Source: Krasilnikovozyma curviuscula (lineage: Eukaryota; Basidiomycota; Tremellomycetes; Cystofilobasidiales; Mrakiaceae). From it: a stretch of DNA of 64,000 nt. How positions within the stretch are numbered: the stretch's first letter is position 1; each line of letters starts with the position of its first letter. This document shows positions 23,318 through 34,719 of the stretch, one piece after another. Location of the stretch: NCBI GenBank assembly GCA_014825775.1, contig MVAQ01000052.1, positions 1 to 64,000 of the forward strand, written 5' to 3'. The position numbers were made by a program, and so were the translations under genes. The notes beneath the pieces are model-generated. The model saw nothing but the letters and a program-made list of their open reading frames with translations. It did no database searches and was not told where the DNA came from.

Positions 23318-24790
23318 ATGTCTTCAGCTGCCGTTATAAGTCGTAAGTCAGATTAACGAAGTTCACTCCTTGAATAAGACTGACAGAAAAGAAATGGTAT
23401 CCCAGTCGGAGGAGATGCCACACGTCGGTAAACTTTGTTTCTCTTCCTCGGCAGCGACGATATTGACAGGGACTTTCCTTCGCCTTTCCAGATTTCAAAG
23501 CTGGTAGGATCGGTCATGGCCTAATGATGTTAACGTGGGTGCGAGCCACCGTCACCCCTGATGAGGAAGCATTCGAATCGATGATGTGAGTTACACCCAC
23601 GTATGTCAAAAACATCACGTCGCTCATGTTGTGCTCGGTGGCTTAGCGCTGCTATTGAAGCCGGTGCGAACTGTTGGAACACTGCGACTTTCTATGGTAC
23701 TGCGGATCCACTGGACAATCTGTGAGCATCATGTCTATCGCGTCCGCTCCACTCAGAAATTAAGTGGCTTGGCTTGCTATCACATAGTAAACTTCTCAAT
23801 CGGTTCTTCACTAAGTATCCTCAGTACGCAGAAAAGGTCTTCCTCTGTGTCAAGGGTCATCCAGGAGACTACACTTACGAGAAACTGAAAGCTGAGTTGA
23901 CGGTCGGTGCGTCCTTGCATTTCAATCTCAAAGCTAGATGCAAAGCTAACTCCATCCTACGCTGCTACATCAACAGCTGCTGAAGCATTGGGTCCCTACA
24001 AGAAGATTGATCTTTTCCAATGTGCTCGTCAGTTGGTACCTGTTGAAGAGAATATCCCAGTTCTGAAGAGACTTATCGAAGAGGGCCATTTCAACCATAT
24101 TGGGCTGTCAGAAGTTGGAGAGGCCACTGTCAGAAAGGCTGCTGCTGTTTGTCCCCACAACCACCCCTTCTTCGTGATGATTCCAACCCATCTAATACTG
24201 TTTTCTTCTTTTAATCTTGTCCAGCTTCATCCAATTGTCGCTGTCGAAGTCGAGTGCTCTGTCTGGTCACTTGAGCCAGAGCTCCTTAAGGTGATCAAGG
24301 CATGTGAGGAGCTCAACATCACTCTCCTTGGCTACAGTCCATTGGGCAGAGGGTTCCTCACTGGTCATATCAAGTCACCTGCCGACCTCGATGGGGACAT
24401 GAGGCAGCATTATCCGAGATTCCAACCGGACGTCTTCTACAAGAATCTTGAGCTCGCAGACGAAATCAACAGATTAAGTGCTAAGAAAGGAGTAACTCCA
24501 GCCCAGTTCTCATTGGCTTATTTGTTGCATATGAGTCCCTGCATCATCCCAATCCCAGGCTCCTCCAACAAGCTGAGAACACTTGAAAGTGAGTTTACCG
24601 ATCCTCGTTTCTCATCTTTGGATTAGTCTCCCACTAATCTGTCGCACTTCTCCTTATAGATATCAAAGCAGTTGAAGTTATCTTAACCCCAGAGGAAATA
24701 AAGAGCGTCGATGACGCTCTCAAAGAATTTCTGGTCATTGGCGGAAGATATCCTGATGCTCACGGATTGAGCAAGATGTTGTGGCTCTAG
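23318..24790 (+). CDS. Aldo-keto reductase, pyridoxal reductase type
   Basis: Exons: first uncertain (23318 to about 23332), then 23387-23423, 23492-23585, 23647-23721, 23788-23906, 23938-24146, 24225-24588 and 24660-24790. The spliced frame gives GGDATHFKAGRIGHGLMMLTW-type AKR N-terminal sequence, the Tyr-containing NTATFYGTADPL segment, the Lys-containing VFLCVKGHPGDY, HIGLSEVGEATVRKAAAL, LGYSPLGRGFLTG and IPIPGSSNKLRTLEN. These match the NADPH-dependent pyridoxal reductases (Plr1 of fission yeast, AKR8) that reduce pyridoxal to pyridoxine; other sugar-like aldehydes are possible. The start is odd: ATG 23318 followed by the best donor (GTAAGT at 23343) leaves phase 1, while the second exon needs phase 0. 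A weak GTTATA donor at 23333 would fix this. Confidence 0.88.
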
Positions 24791-25902
24791 TAAGGAGCGT
24801 TTTGGGTATGGAAACAGAATATGATAGAATATACTTCTTTCTCCTCTATTTTGGTGCCAACATGACAGGTGGCCCTGCTCCAGTCCCCTGTCGCGCTTCG
24901 TTTGTGTTTGTTTTGACATTGTGGCGTGCTAAATATTCGCCTACTTATTCTGCTACATATGCTTCTGAAAGCTTTTCCTAATAGAGATGGGAATTTGAGA
25001 GTTCCGAACAAATCGTTGGTCATTTGAGAGCTCTTGTCCTCGCACAGCGAGATGCTGCTTTCTCCAACCCAGGTGCCCGAGCCGTCTTCTTTCCCCAACA
25101 GCTATTTTGCAACTTTTAAATATGGAAATGCATGCGCTCTACAAAGAAAACCTTATCAGATTCTAGAGACTACTCTCAAGCTGTGAGTCTGCATGAACAC
25201 ATTTTTCCATTCCTGGAACTACCTTTCGATGAGAGAGAACTCGAATGGGGTTCTTAGCCGAGTTCAAATTAGCCTGCAGAATATCGAGTTGGACGACATG
25301 AAAAAGGGGAGCAATGCAAGTACGATCTCGGTCCATGCTCATGGTGTGAAGCATGAAGAGTAAGCGCTGTCGCAATAGTCTCCCCTTCTTGTATCCAAAG
25401 CACTCCTTCTTTGCTATTCTATCTTAATTTTAGATTCTGATTCGTTGTGGAACTGCTTGGGAAGCTAGCGTCGGGACATTCCACACTCAGGTGCCGACCA
25501 ACAGATGCAGACATGGTTTACTTTTGGCTAAAGATGGTCCCAAAGGGCACTGCACTTCTCGGACCTCCCGGAACCCAACTTACTAGCTCTTTCGGTGACT
25601 ATGAACAAAATTTCTCTCTTCTTCTTCTAGATAGACTAACAGGACATCGCACATCGAGACTCGAAGGTCCCAACTCAGATGTGATATTGCGCTTCTCTGT
25701 TTGATAGAAATTCTTTCCGCTGATGCTCTTTTCCGATACTTCGCTACTAATCTAGGTATATCTCCCTCCATTTTCCAAAAAGTGGGAAGTTTTCGCTGAA
25801 AATCGTCACTCGGTTGCCATCGCGCGGTCCAAGCTCGACTCAGCTGGTGCGCCTCCGACAGCGTTTCTCTCTTGGGTCGAGGGGAAAACAGCTCAACACG
25901 GA
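24791..25902 (+). other. Intergenic stretch with possible coding scraps before the kinase gene
   Basis: No intact gene is visible. Three plus-strand stretches look protein-like but lie in changing frames: about 25196-25362 (FFHSWNYLSMRENSNGV), 25432-25585 (RCGTAWEASVGTFHTQ) and 25756-25902 (PPFSKKWEVFAENRHSVAI). The last is preceded by TAG usable as a splice acceptor and is open, in frame, into the kinase ATG at 25903. These could be exons of an unrecognised gene, a decayed gene, or an N-terminal extension of the kinase. Open frames of 50 codons also arise by chance. Confidence 0.3.
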
Positions 25903-28900
25903 ATGCAGAGTCCAATATCACCCCCTATGCCACCGGCTGCTCCCAACAGGCAGCAGTTTACCCAGAGCTATGCCCAGCAGTTTCAACACTCTGTGAATTC
26001 CGACTCCTCGTCACAGTCGCTGCCATCGCCAGCCTTTCCCAAATCAGCTCCCGTCAGCCAATTCAACACTCAGACGTACCAGGCTCATACCCAGCACCAG
26101 CAGATGAATCACTATGCTTCCACACCCCCACCCGCAGGAGCTCCAGGAGGAGGACAGGTCATGAACAAAGGTACGCTGAAGCCAGGCCAAAAGCTGACGG
26201 TCAATACGACGTCGGTCGTCGTCGAGAGGTACTTGAACGAAGGTGGATTTGCGACCGTCTATCTGGTGAACACTGTGCCGACAGACAGTAGGGGTGGCGG
26301 AGCTCAGAAGCTGGTACTGAAAAGGATGCTAGTAAGGGATCCTGCAATGCTGAAGGAAGTCAGACGAGAGGTCGATGTTATGGTAAGTGGGCTGACTATT
26401 AGCTCTTAATAAGCATCAGATACCAATTTGTCTTTGGGTGTTTCCCCTGTGTTGAAAACTTGTGTTGCTTCCTTTAGAAACTGTTGCGTGGCCATCCCAA
26501 CATCATCCAGCTCTATGACGCCGATGCCTTCAAGGTATGTTCGCGCTCTAATCTACGTGATGAACAATAATCTAATCTTAACTTGTGGTCTGCTTAATTG
26601 TAGCTCCCAGATGGGTCGACAGAGGTGTTTATTCTGATGGAATATGCGGCTGGTAAGTCATCGAGGTGGCTTAAACCGCCCTTGTCCTTACGACAGCTGA
26701 TAATCGACGTTTATAGGTGGTGGAATCATCGATTTGATGAATTCTAGGTTGCAGGATCGACTAAGGGAATCTGAGATCCTGCAGATTTTCGTCGACGTGT
26801 GTGAGGTGAGGTTTAACCGCAGCATCTTTTCAACGCCTTGGCAACAGAACACTGATGTTCTACTGACTGCCGCCGGTTGATTATATTAGGGAGTTGCTAA
26901 AATGCATAGCCTGAACCCACCTTTGCTCCATCGTGATCTCAAGGTAAGCGTCTCCCCCACTTCGTTTAAGCACACAGCTAATGTCGATGTTGTCTCTTTA
27001 CAGGTCGAAAACATTCTTCTTTCCTCCCCAACACTCTTCAAACTCTGTGATTTCGGTTCAGTGACAACACCTAATTTAACCCCACCTCAAACAGTCGATG
27101 AACTCAAAGCCTCCGAACTGGATATCAATACGCACACGACGATGCAATATCGCGCACCGGAGATGTGTGACGTTTGGCTACGAAGACCGGTTGCTGAACC
27201 GAGTGATGTATGGGCTCTGGGTGTTCTGTTGTACAAGTTGTGCTTCTATACAACTCCGTTGTGAGTGATCTAGAGTGCTTCATTTCTTTTGTTCAATTCT
27301 TTGACATCTCGATGGTTTTGCAGTGAGGCAGCGGGCCCTTTGGCTCAGCTGAACGCTCAGTATCAGATTCCCCCTTTCCCCCATTACTCTCCTGCCATGA
27401 TTGAGTTAATTTGTGAGTCTTTATTTTCTTTCATACTACTTCAAGGACTGTTTGGTCTGACGGATCTCTTCGTGTCTCAGCTTCAATGCTTAGAGAGCAC
27501 GCACACAAACGCCCGACTGTGTTCCAGCTGCTAGATCAGGTTCATAGGATCAGAGGAACAAGGTCAATGTTCCATTACGTGAGTATAATCTGATCCCCTA
27601 GTCATTCATTGGTGTTGATGTCTTTTTTTTTTTTTTTGCCAGGACCCACCCAAGAAAATGTCATACGTCTCTCCTCAGCCCACAATGGCAGCAGCCCCTC
27701 CACCGATGCAAGTCCAACAGTCATTACCTTCAGTTGCACCAATGCGAAGAGGTCGACCCACTCCAGCGGCAAAGCAGGCCCAGAATGCGGTACAAAGGGC
27801 TCTGGACGACGCCAAGCAAGCACAAGAAGCTGAACCAACGCCTGAACCAGAATCAGCCTCTGTACCTGCTCCTCCAAAGCTTAAAATACCGTTACAGCTC
27901 ACCGGCGAAGATCCAGAAGCATCAAAGCCATCGATGGCAGACAAGAAGAAGATATTTGAGTCTTCAAACTCTTCTCCACCTGTCGCTCAGAAGGCATCCT
28001 TTGTCTCGTCTCAAAAATCTCCAGCACCAGTTTTGTCACCTTCTGCTGTCTCACCCCCTTCCAGTGCCACCCTCGACCGTCCACCGCTGCCAGAGAGGGA
28101 GAAGTCTTTTGAAGAGCGGTTCCCAGACATCGACTCGATACACACCGCGTTTCCAGCTCCTCATCTCGCCAAAGTTTCATCATCGTCATCTTACGGCTCA
28201 ACAAAATTGTCCAATACGGCAGCCACTGACGACAAACAAGCGATGTCTCTGAACGTAACAGGAGGTGAGGTGAAGAAGGACTGGTTGACAGGAGATGAGA
28301 CGCCAACGGGCAGTGCAGCCTCAACTGGAGTAGGAGCTAAATCACTACTACAGAAACAGGGTTCCTTTGGATTTGACTCCTCGTTCGCACCTGCCCCTAC
28401 AACTTCAAGCTCCGGCTCCGGGTTTGAATCGTCGTTCGCTCCCTTGGTATCCCCAGTCGAATCCAACAAAAAGGCCTCTCTTAACGGCTTCGAATCCGAC
28501 TTTGACTCATCGTTCAAGCCTACTTCACCGAGCCCACCTGTTTCTGGGGGTCCAACCAAGGACTTCTTGACTGGAGACGATGCATTTGGTGTCAGCGGTA
28601 TTACACCCTCGATGGATTTAAAAACCCTATCTCCTTCGATCGCTCCCACTTCAGCTCCATCGGTGTATTCCAACTCCTTTAGCAGCAGTTCTGGAGGATT
28701 CGATTACTCTTCCAAGCCCCCAACATCGTCGTACAAGTCCAACGGGTTTGGCGGTATGCCCAAGACAACTTACGAACCGTCAGCCTCGAAACCGACGAAT
28801 GGTTCCTCATCTTCACCAGCACCGAACACATCTTCGTCACCTTCAAGACCGCGAGCGATGTCAAACTTGTCGGCTTCCGACTACAACTCTCAACGGTCGA

Positions 28901-29904
28901 AGACTTACCCTCCGGCACCAGCATCATCTACGCCAACGGCTCAAGCCCCAAGCTCAACATCGCGACCTGAAGGTGCACCGTCCGGTCCTCGGCCACCTCC
29001 TATCTCCACCAAACCAATACTCACGTCCAAACCGTCATCTGGTTCCACATCTATCCTCAACGACAACTGGTCTCCTCTCGAGTCTGCTCGAGCCAGATTC
29101 ACACAGATCAGCATCAACTCACCTATGCCATCTTCTGCTGACAAAGCTCTTCCGAGCAGTAAGACTGCAAACGATCGAGATGATAACGAAAATGACAATG
29201 ATGAAGGGCCTGAAGATCCTGTCAGGGCTCAACCACCCGCCAATAACTTTTCCCCACCTGCAGCAGCAACTGATCTCCCCAAAATTCGGCCTCAAAGCGT
29301 CTACTCATCAACTCCAGCTAGTTACACATTTAAGCAACCTGAGTTGCCAGTGAAAAAGGACTACAATACCATCGTGTACGGCTCGTCATCAACGTCAAAT
29401 GCCTCAAAACGATCCAGCCAATCGATGGCGCAGATGCATCAAGATCCAAGCAAACCCAAGTCTTCTGACCTAACGACAGCGACGACGACACCTTCCGTGA
29501 GGAGTAAAGCTAGTCCAATGATCATTCAACCTAAGCCGATGGGCTACAAACCGCCTTCGTCCTCCACATCGCATCTGCGCCAATTATCTAACGAGGGCAC
29601 CAGTGGAGCCAGCGTCAAGCCAGAGCCATTCTCATATACCTCCCGGCCACAAGTCTCAAAGACATACACTTCCCAGCCGACCGCGTCCGTGACCTCAGCC
29701 TCCCAATCTTCCGCCACTGCTGCTGATCCTCCGAAAGAAGGGTTGGACGAGGACAATCTTCCTTCTGTTGGGTCGCTCATCAGTAAATGGAATAGTATTG
29801 CCGCTCCGGAGAAGGAGTACAGTATGGCCGGTGGAGCTGGTTTGGGCAGGTCTAAGACGACGACGGTTTCGAAGGCTCGAGGCAGTCGAGGCGGGTATAT
29901 ATAG
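25903..29904 (+). CDS. Ark/AAK1-family (NAK) serine/threonine kinase with long disordered tail
   Basis: Nine exons: 25903-26382, 26478-26534, 26604-26652, 26717-26805, 26890-26943, 27004-27260, 27324-27412, 27481-27578, 27643-29904; 1144 residues. An 85-residue Gln/Pro-rich leader precedes the kinase domain (about 95-390). Visible motifs: glycine loop [11 protein letters not shown], Lys in [33 protein letters not shown] and [15 protein letters not shown]. The MQYRAPEM and HRDLKVENILL forms are typical of the Ark1/Prk1/AAK1 group, which phosphorylates endocytic adaptors and regulates actin patches. The 750-residue tail is Ser/Pro-rich, with repeated FDSSFAP-like motifs near 634, 651 and 677 and repeated K-D-x-L-T-G-D motifs near 601 and 696. 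A 15-nt T run precedes the acceptor of the last exon. Confidence 0.93.
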
Positions 29905-30475
29905 GCACGACGTACGATGGTGAAGATGTATTTGAACAGTTATTTCTGTGGAAGTGTAACACGAAGTCCTACTTAATTTCAGCTTTGCATATGAAGAGTC
30001 AAGTCGACGCTTTTGCTCGTGCACCACTTTTGGCTCTCCCTCCAATGGTTGATACGAAGCTGACGTAAGACTTTCACTCGCAGAAGAAGACACGGGTTTT
30101 TGGAAGTTCAAGCTCATTGCGAGGCAACCTTCCGCTTTGTATCCCCTTTTTAAAAAATTGAAAGCTCAAATTAGAGCTTCTTCGTTTCCGTGTCCCGTGT
30201 TCCGTGTGTGTGTGGGATGTACAACAATCATCGAGACACGGTACGAATAGAAAGACGACTGGCCGATGGTTCGACTCCCACCTTCCCTTTTGGGATTCAG
30301 AGTCCCGCGCCACAGGCAGTTTCGACGCAACCCTTTATTTGCTCTTTTCCAACCGTGAATCATCCCTCCAACCTCATTTTTGCTATCCAACGTCGACCCA
30401 AAACTCTCATTTAAATAGCCAGAAATCCCATTCGAAGCTAATATCCTAGTAGTACAGCTTCAGCGCCTTTCGAAG
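29905..30475. other. Intergenic between kinase and 230-aa protein genes
   Basis: About 570 bases holding the 3' flank of the kinase gene and the promoter of the next gene. A GGTTCGACTCC string at 30267-30277 resembles a tRNA T-loop, but no acceptor or anticodon stem fits around it. Confidence 0.45.
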
Positions 30476-31528
30476 ATGACCACCACCGTCTTGACTCCTG
30501 CCGCCGACAACACTAGCCCACCCCAATTCCCCAAGCCAAAGTCGAGGACACAATCGGGCACCTTCTCCAACCCGTTTGCGAAGAACTACCGGGAATACAA
30601 TGGTCAGTCCTCAATTTCTTTTTGCCCTCTGGCTGAGTGATGAGAATTTATGGTCCATTTCACTATGACGCTAGAGTGACACTGACACTTTTTTTTGGAC
30701 CGATGGGGTTTTCGAACTAATAGAACCTCAGACGGACATCAATGAAGGAATACCAGCTTTGGACATGGACGCTGTTCAGGCCAGATTGCAGCAGGAGTTT
30801 GTCGAGAGATCCAGAGGTGAGTTTACCCCTTCTTTTCGCCTCTTCGTTTCGTGTTATAAAAACCTTAAAGAGGATAATGAAGTGGATAGAAAACCCACCT
30901 TGCTAATCAAACTTCCTTTATTCCTCTCTGACGATGAACTTAGTCGGCTCCCGTACTTCGTCCTTTACTACTCCAGCAGGCGATGGCACGTCTAATCTCA
31001 CACCAGAAGAAATCGCTTTGCAGGCCCAATTCGACGCCTTGGTTGAGCGAAGAGCGATTCAGATGATAAATGCTGCTCAGGCTAGATCCAGAAGTGGAAG
31101 TGTTTCTGGTCAATCTGGTGGTTTCGCTAGTGCATTTCATGTCAGTCCTCCGTGGCTCCTTTTTTTGTTTTTGTACTAAACCTTGTTCCACTATTCTCGA
31201 TCCATCGTCATGCCATTATTATTTCTTATGATGGAATTCTCTAATATCATAGAGCTCGCCTTCCAACTCAAGACCTCAATCTCCCAACCTCGATGCAGCT
31301 GAACCCGAGTTCGCTCCACCGGCTGCCATTGCTCATCTGCATCACCTCAACACGCTGTCGAGCTTACAACCCATGACCTCCGCTGAACCCTCTCCAGCGT
31401 TCACCCCACCACAGGGTGTTTCGAGGTCAAGCTCAATTGCTTCTCGCCGCAGGGGCTCGCGGCCAACCAGCAGACGACCAAGTTTCAACACCGCCAACAG
31501 CGAGTTTCAATCGTTTGAAACTCGTTAA
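30476..31528 (+). CDS. Unrecognised 230-residue protein
   Basis: Exons 30476-30602, 30724-30816, 30944-31140 and 31253-31528 join in phase. The N-terminus (MTTTVLTPAADNTSPPQFP) is disordered and is followed by FSNPFAKNYREYN. The middle exon has two helical, charged segments (GIPALDMDAVQARLQQEFVE and LTPEEIALQAQFDALVERRA) that could form coiled coils. The C-terminal 100 residues are rich in Ser, Pro and Arg and end in a basic RRRGSRPTSRRPS patch with phosphosite-like character. No membrane segment or catalytic motif is visible. I do not recognise the family. Clean GT-AG introns and consistent phase support it as a real gene; a scaffold or regulatory role is conjecture. Confidence 0.7.
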
Positions 31529-32388
31529 CAGATCTCAACCCGAATTTCGGTTTCCTCATTATATAAAGTAGTATTGCCTGTGTCCTTTTTTCCTCTCTGC
31601 TTATCAAATGTAGCCCTAGCTAAACAACAAACGTTCTGCGATTCAATCATCACCCAAGACATTACCTAGATAGTAAGCATACATACATTTAGTTTCCCTG
31701 TCTCTTTATTCTATCACATATTTCTGGCTCCCAAGAACCTACGTCGTCCCTCTGTCTCTCCGTTCTCGTACATCCCCTTCTCTCCCACCAACCAACGCCT
31801 GGCATAGATAGAAGTTCACAAGACTCTTGCATTGAATTCATTGCCTTTATATTGTATAGCAAAATAAACGAGACCAGCAAGCTTTGACCTCGTCTACATC
31901 TCAACTGTACTCGACCGCCAGAGGACAGACGCGACAATGGCAACTATTTCTCTTGTCGTCGTCGTTCTCAAGCATAGGCACAATGTGAATGAGGCGAAGG
32001 AGAGAAGCCTGGAGAAGCTCGAGCAGCAGTGAGCTTAATTCAAAATGTTTGAAGGATGGCCGACGATTTCACGTTGACCTTGTAGCTTCAAAGGCTGATG
32101 ACAGTTTCAGGAGACAGGACGGTAAGCGTCGAATTTGTCCAGTTCAGTGCTCGATAATTGACCCAGCTCGTCTCAGCTTTTCAGCAATAGCTTTTTCGTA
32201 ATTCGTGTGTAGAGGCGTCGCAGAAGCTTCCATTTCTTAACTTCAGCTAGGAAACTTCATTACGATAAACAAGCTAGAGCAGGAGCTCAAATGCAAAATT
32301 ACAACAGCCATCAAAAATCGCTCCAACAATGCCCAACAGATGCACCCAGCCCAGTTTCAAATCTTTGCCTCGACCAACCCCCAAGAGA
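31529..32388. other. Convergent intergenic region
   Basis: Tail-to-tail spacer of 860 bases between the 230-aa protein gene (plus) and the MYND gene (minus). I see no coding frame or repeat worth calling. Both transcripts should terminate here. Confidence 0.5.
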
Positions 32389-33538
32389 TCACATATTCGA
32401 GCTGATCGGGAGTTTCAACAAATTGTTCTTCAGGATGTCCAAAGATGATTCTTTATATTTCTTGTTGTAGTTCAAGGACTGGCTGAGGACTTCGCGACCT
32501 TTTGGTTCGGCCAACCAGTCTTCCACTGGACCATGAAGAGTCGCCGTTGGTGCTCCAGACCGTCTTTTGGAATAAGCAAATAGAGATCAGAGAAGGTAAC
32601 TGTGGTATCTACCGATGGGAAAGATGGTAGCTTACGATTGATCACCCGACAGTATCACAACCACCGACAACACCAGTGGTAACCTCCCATCTTTAACAAG
32701 CTCCTCCTTCTTTGCATTTCTCCCCGATCTAAGGGTTGTTAAAGGTGTGATCTTGTCCATGTTTTCGTACGTTACAACTACCGCCTTGGGTACATCCAGC
32801 CGATATATCGAGCTGTCGTTCGGGTCGTATATCTTTCTGGTGATAAAGACTGCGCAATACGTTTCCTGTTGCTCACAAAAAATTAAGAGAGATCATTTGA
32901 ACAATTGTCAAAAGCTAAGAAATCACGAACGGAATGAACTACCACGTACAGCTGAATGAGCGTAGACCGCTTTGGAGGTGTTCAAGTCTGTGATTTTCAG
33001 CAGGTCCAAGGCGACCAAGAAGAACATTCCCTCTGCTCTATCAATAAATGTGCTTAGCGATGTTGCAGGAGATAACGATACTGTTGAACGAAACAAGTTG
33101 CGTTGGTCAGTCCTTTCGCAATAACAGTCTTTCCGATAAATGGAAGGCTGGGGACGTACCTGCACCAGCATAGGAAGTTTTTGAATTGATAGCACTAGCT
33201 CCCCAGAAAATCTCACCACGCTGAGCAGCTTTCCTACAGCTGCTCTTGTGAGCGGCCCACGCTGTTTGAGAGACAGGGAATGAGAACGAATTTTCAGCTC
33301 AAACAACTCAGCCCAAAAGCTTCCTAAGTCTTGAGAGAAGCAACTCACCAGCCTTCTGACATTTTGCTGAACAATATATCACCTCTAAACAGGCTGAGCA
33401 CCTAAGTAAGAGTGAGGAAGGAACAGGATAGTACTCCCAGGTCGTCTGCCAGCGAAATTCGTATCATAAAGGTGCTCACCTTTGAAAAGCATCTATTGAC
33501 TCATTCTGCCTCTTACATTGATCACAGCTAAAAGCCAT
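32389..33538 (-). CDS. MYND-type zinc-finger protein
   Basis: Six exons: 33538-33480, 33401-33349, 33261-33160, 33080-32950, 32865-32636, 32563-32389; the phases chain exactly and give 249 residues. The first three exons spell a complete MYND finger at residues 5-46: C5, C8, C21, C24, C30, C34, H42 and C46, with the usual Tyr-Cys-Ser (Y29-C30-S31) and a Trp at 39. The pieces read CDQCKRQNES, RCSACLEVIYCSAKCQKA and WAAHKSSC. MYND fingers are protein-interaction zinc modules that often bind proline-rich partners. No SET domain follows. The rest (LDLLKITDLNTSKAVYAH, ETYCAVFITRKIYDPND) looks folded but is unknown to me; similar short MYND proteins are common in basidiomycetes. The gene is easy to miss because no single exon is long. 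It is divergent from the CCC1-like gene. Confidence 0.85.
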
Positions 33539-34719
33539 GACTATACCTTGCAGCAGACGAACGAACAGGGTTTGGGAACAACCAAACGGCGGAGCGTGTA
33601 CGTTTTTTCTGCACTCTGCCAGCCAGTGTGGCGCATACTTTGTTTGGGTATACTTCATACTTCACAGTCATTCAAGTCGATAAGCCTAAACGGCTTTGAG
33701 AAATAAATTACGAGCTTCGCAGCAGCGAACTTATGTTGGAGGTATAGAGCAAGGCCAAGCAGAATAAGGTTGAGAGTGCGATTCATCGTGTCGAAGCTTG
33801 TAGAGCTGGCTTCTGGCTCACTGGGAGCGGGGGGACATGGTGGAAGTGAGGGAATTCAGTATTCTATATATTAGATCTCTCTCCAGACTTACCCTAAACT
33901 ACAGACAAGAATTACTAGCTGTAACCGTCCCTGTGTTTTGTCTGGCGATCTCGCTTATAACTCATCGTCTTAACGCAGCTCTAGCCCTGGTCACTTGTTG
34001 AGAGGATCAGCATATACTTAGGTTAATAAGTGCAAATGCATATCTGCCAAGACTTTTCACGTCTCCATGGGAGATACCCGACGCTATTTGCTTAACATTG
34101 AAAGACGTAATCCGCAAAAGATAAAAACAAGCGCGGTGACTCTCTTCCCAGGATTTAACTGTTGTAAAACCCCCGGTGTATGTTATCTTCAATCGTCAAT
34201 CAACTGATGTTTCTGCAGCTGTGCTTTATTCGGGTACTTTTTGCAGTTGATCCTGCTGGAGAAGTAGTTGGCGCTGATCTCACCGGATCTGAGCACAGCC
34301 GTCGCGTCTGGATCTCTTCTGGATACCAAGACGACCGGAAATTTGTTCTGTTAGCGCAAAGTTGCGGAAAGAAGTTGACAATGTCAGAGGAGGCGAAGGA
34401 AAGTTCAGCGCAATTGGTGACATGACACCTTAACTCGGTATACAGGACGGGTTCTCTTACTTTCCCGAGTGTACAGAGCTCTCCCTCTCTCTCTCAGGGT
34501 CAGACAGCCCCTCATTTTGGGCAGAAAAGCCGAAAGGTGGCAAGGGCCAAGGGCTCGCATGAAATTCCTCCCAACCGAAAAATAAACAAGCCAATAACAA
34601 GCAGCCTAATCGCCACAGAGCTTCACGCTCAAAAATCCAGTCGAGCCACAGGTTTTTCGTATCAACCAACCCACATCCCAACCTCCCCAACCTTTCTCCC
34701 ATTTCTCTCTCTCTTCCAC
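33539..34719. promoter_or_regulatory. Divergent upstream region of the MYND and CCC1-like genes
   Basis: About 1.2 kb separates the two divergent starts. A minus-strand ATG at 33786 begins a short frame with a signal-peptide-like start (MNRTLNLILLGLALYLQ), but no continuation convinced me. Near the transporter there are CCAAT at 34591 and ATTGG at 34414. Fungal vacuolar iron importers are known targets of the CCAAT-binding/HapX system, so these may matter, but the motif is short and common. A CT-rich leader lies at about 34470-34500 and 34690-34715. Confidence 0.4.

Noticed and set aside
30230..30300. tRNA-like T-loop string GGTTCGACTCC
   Set aside because: The flanking bases do not form an acceptor stem, T stem or anticodon arm on either strand.
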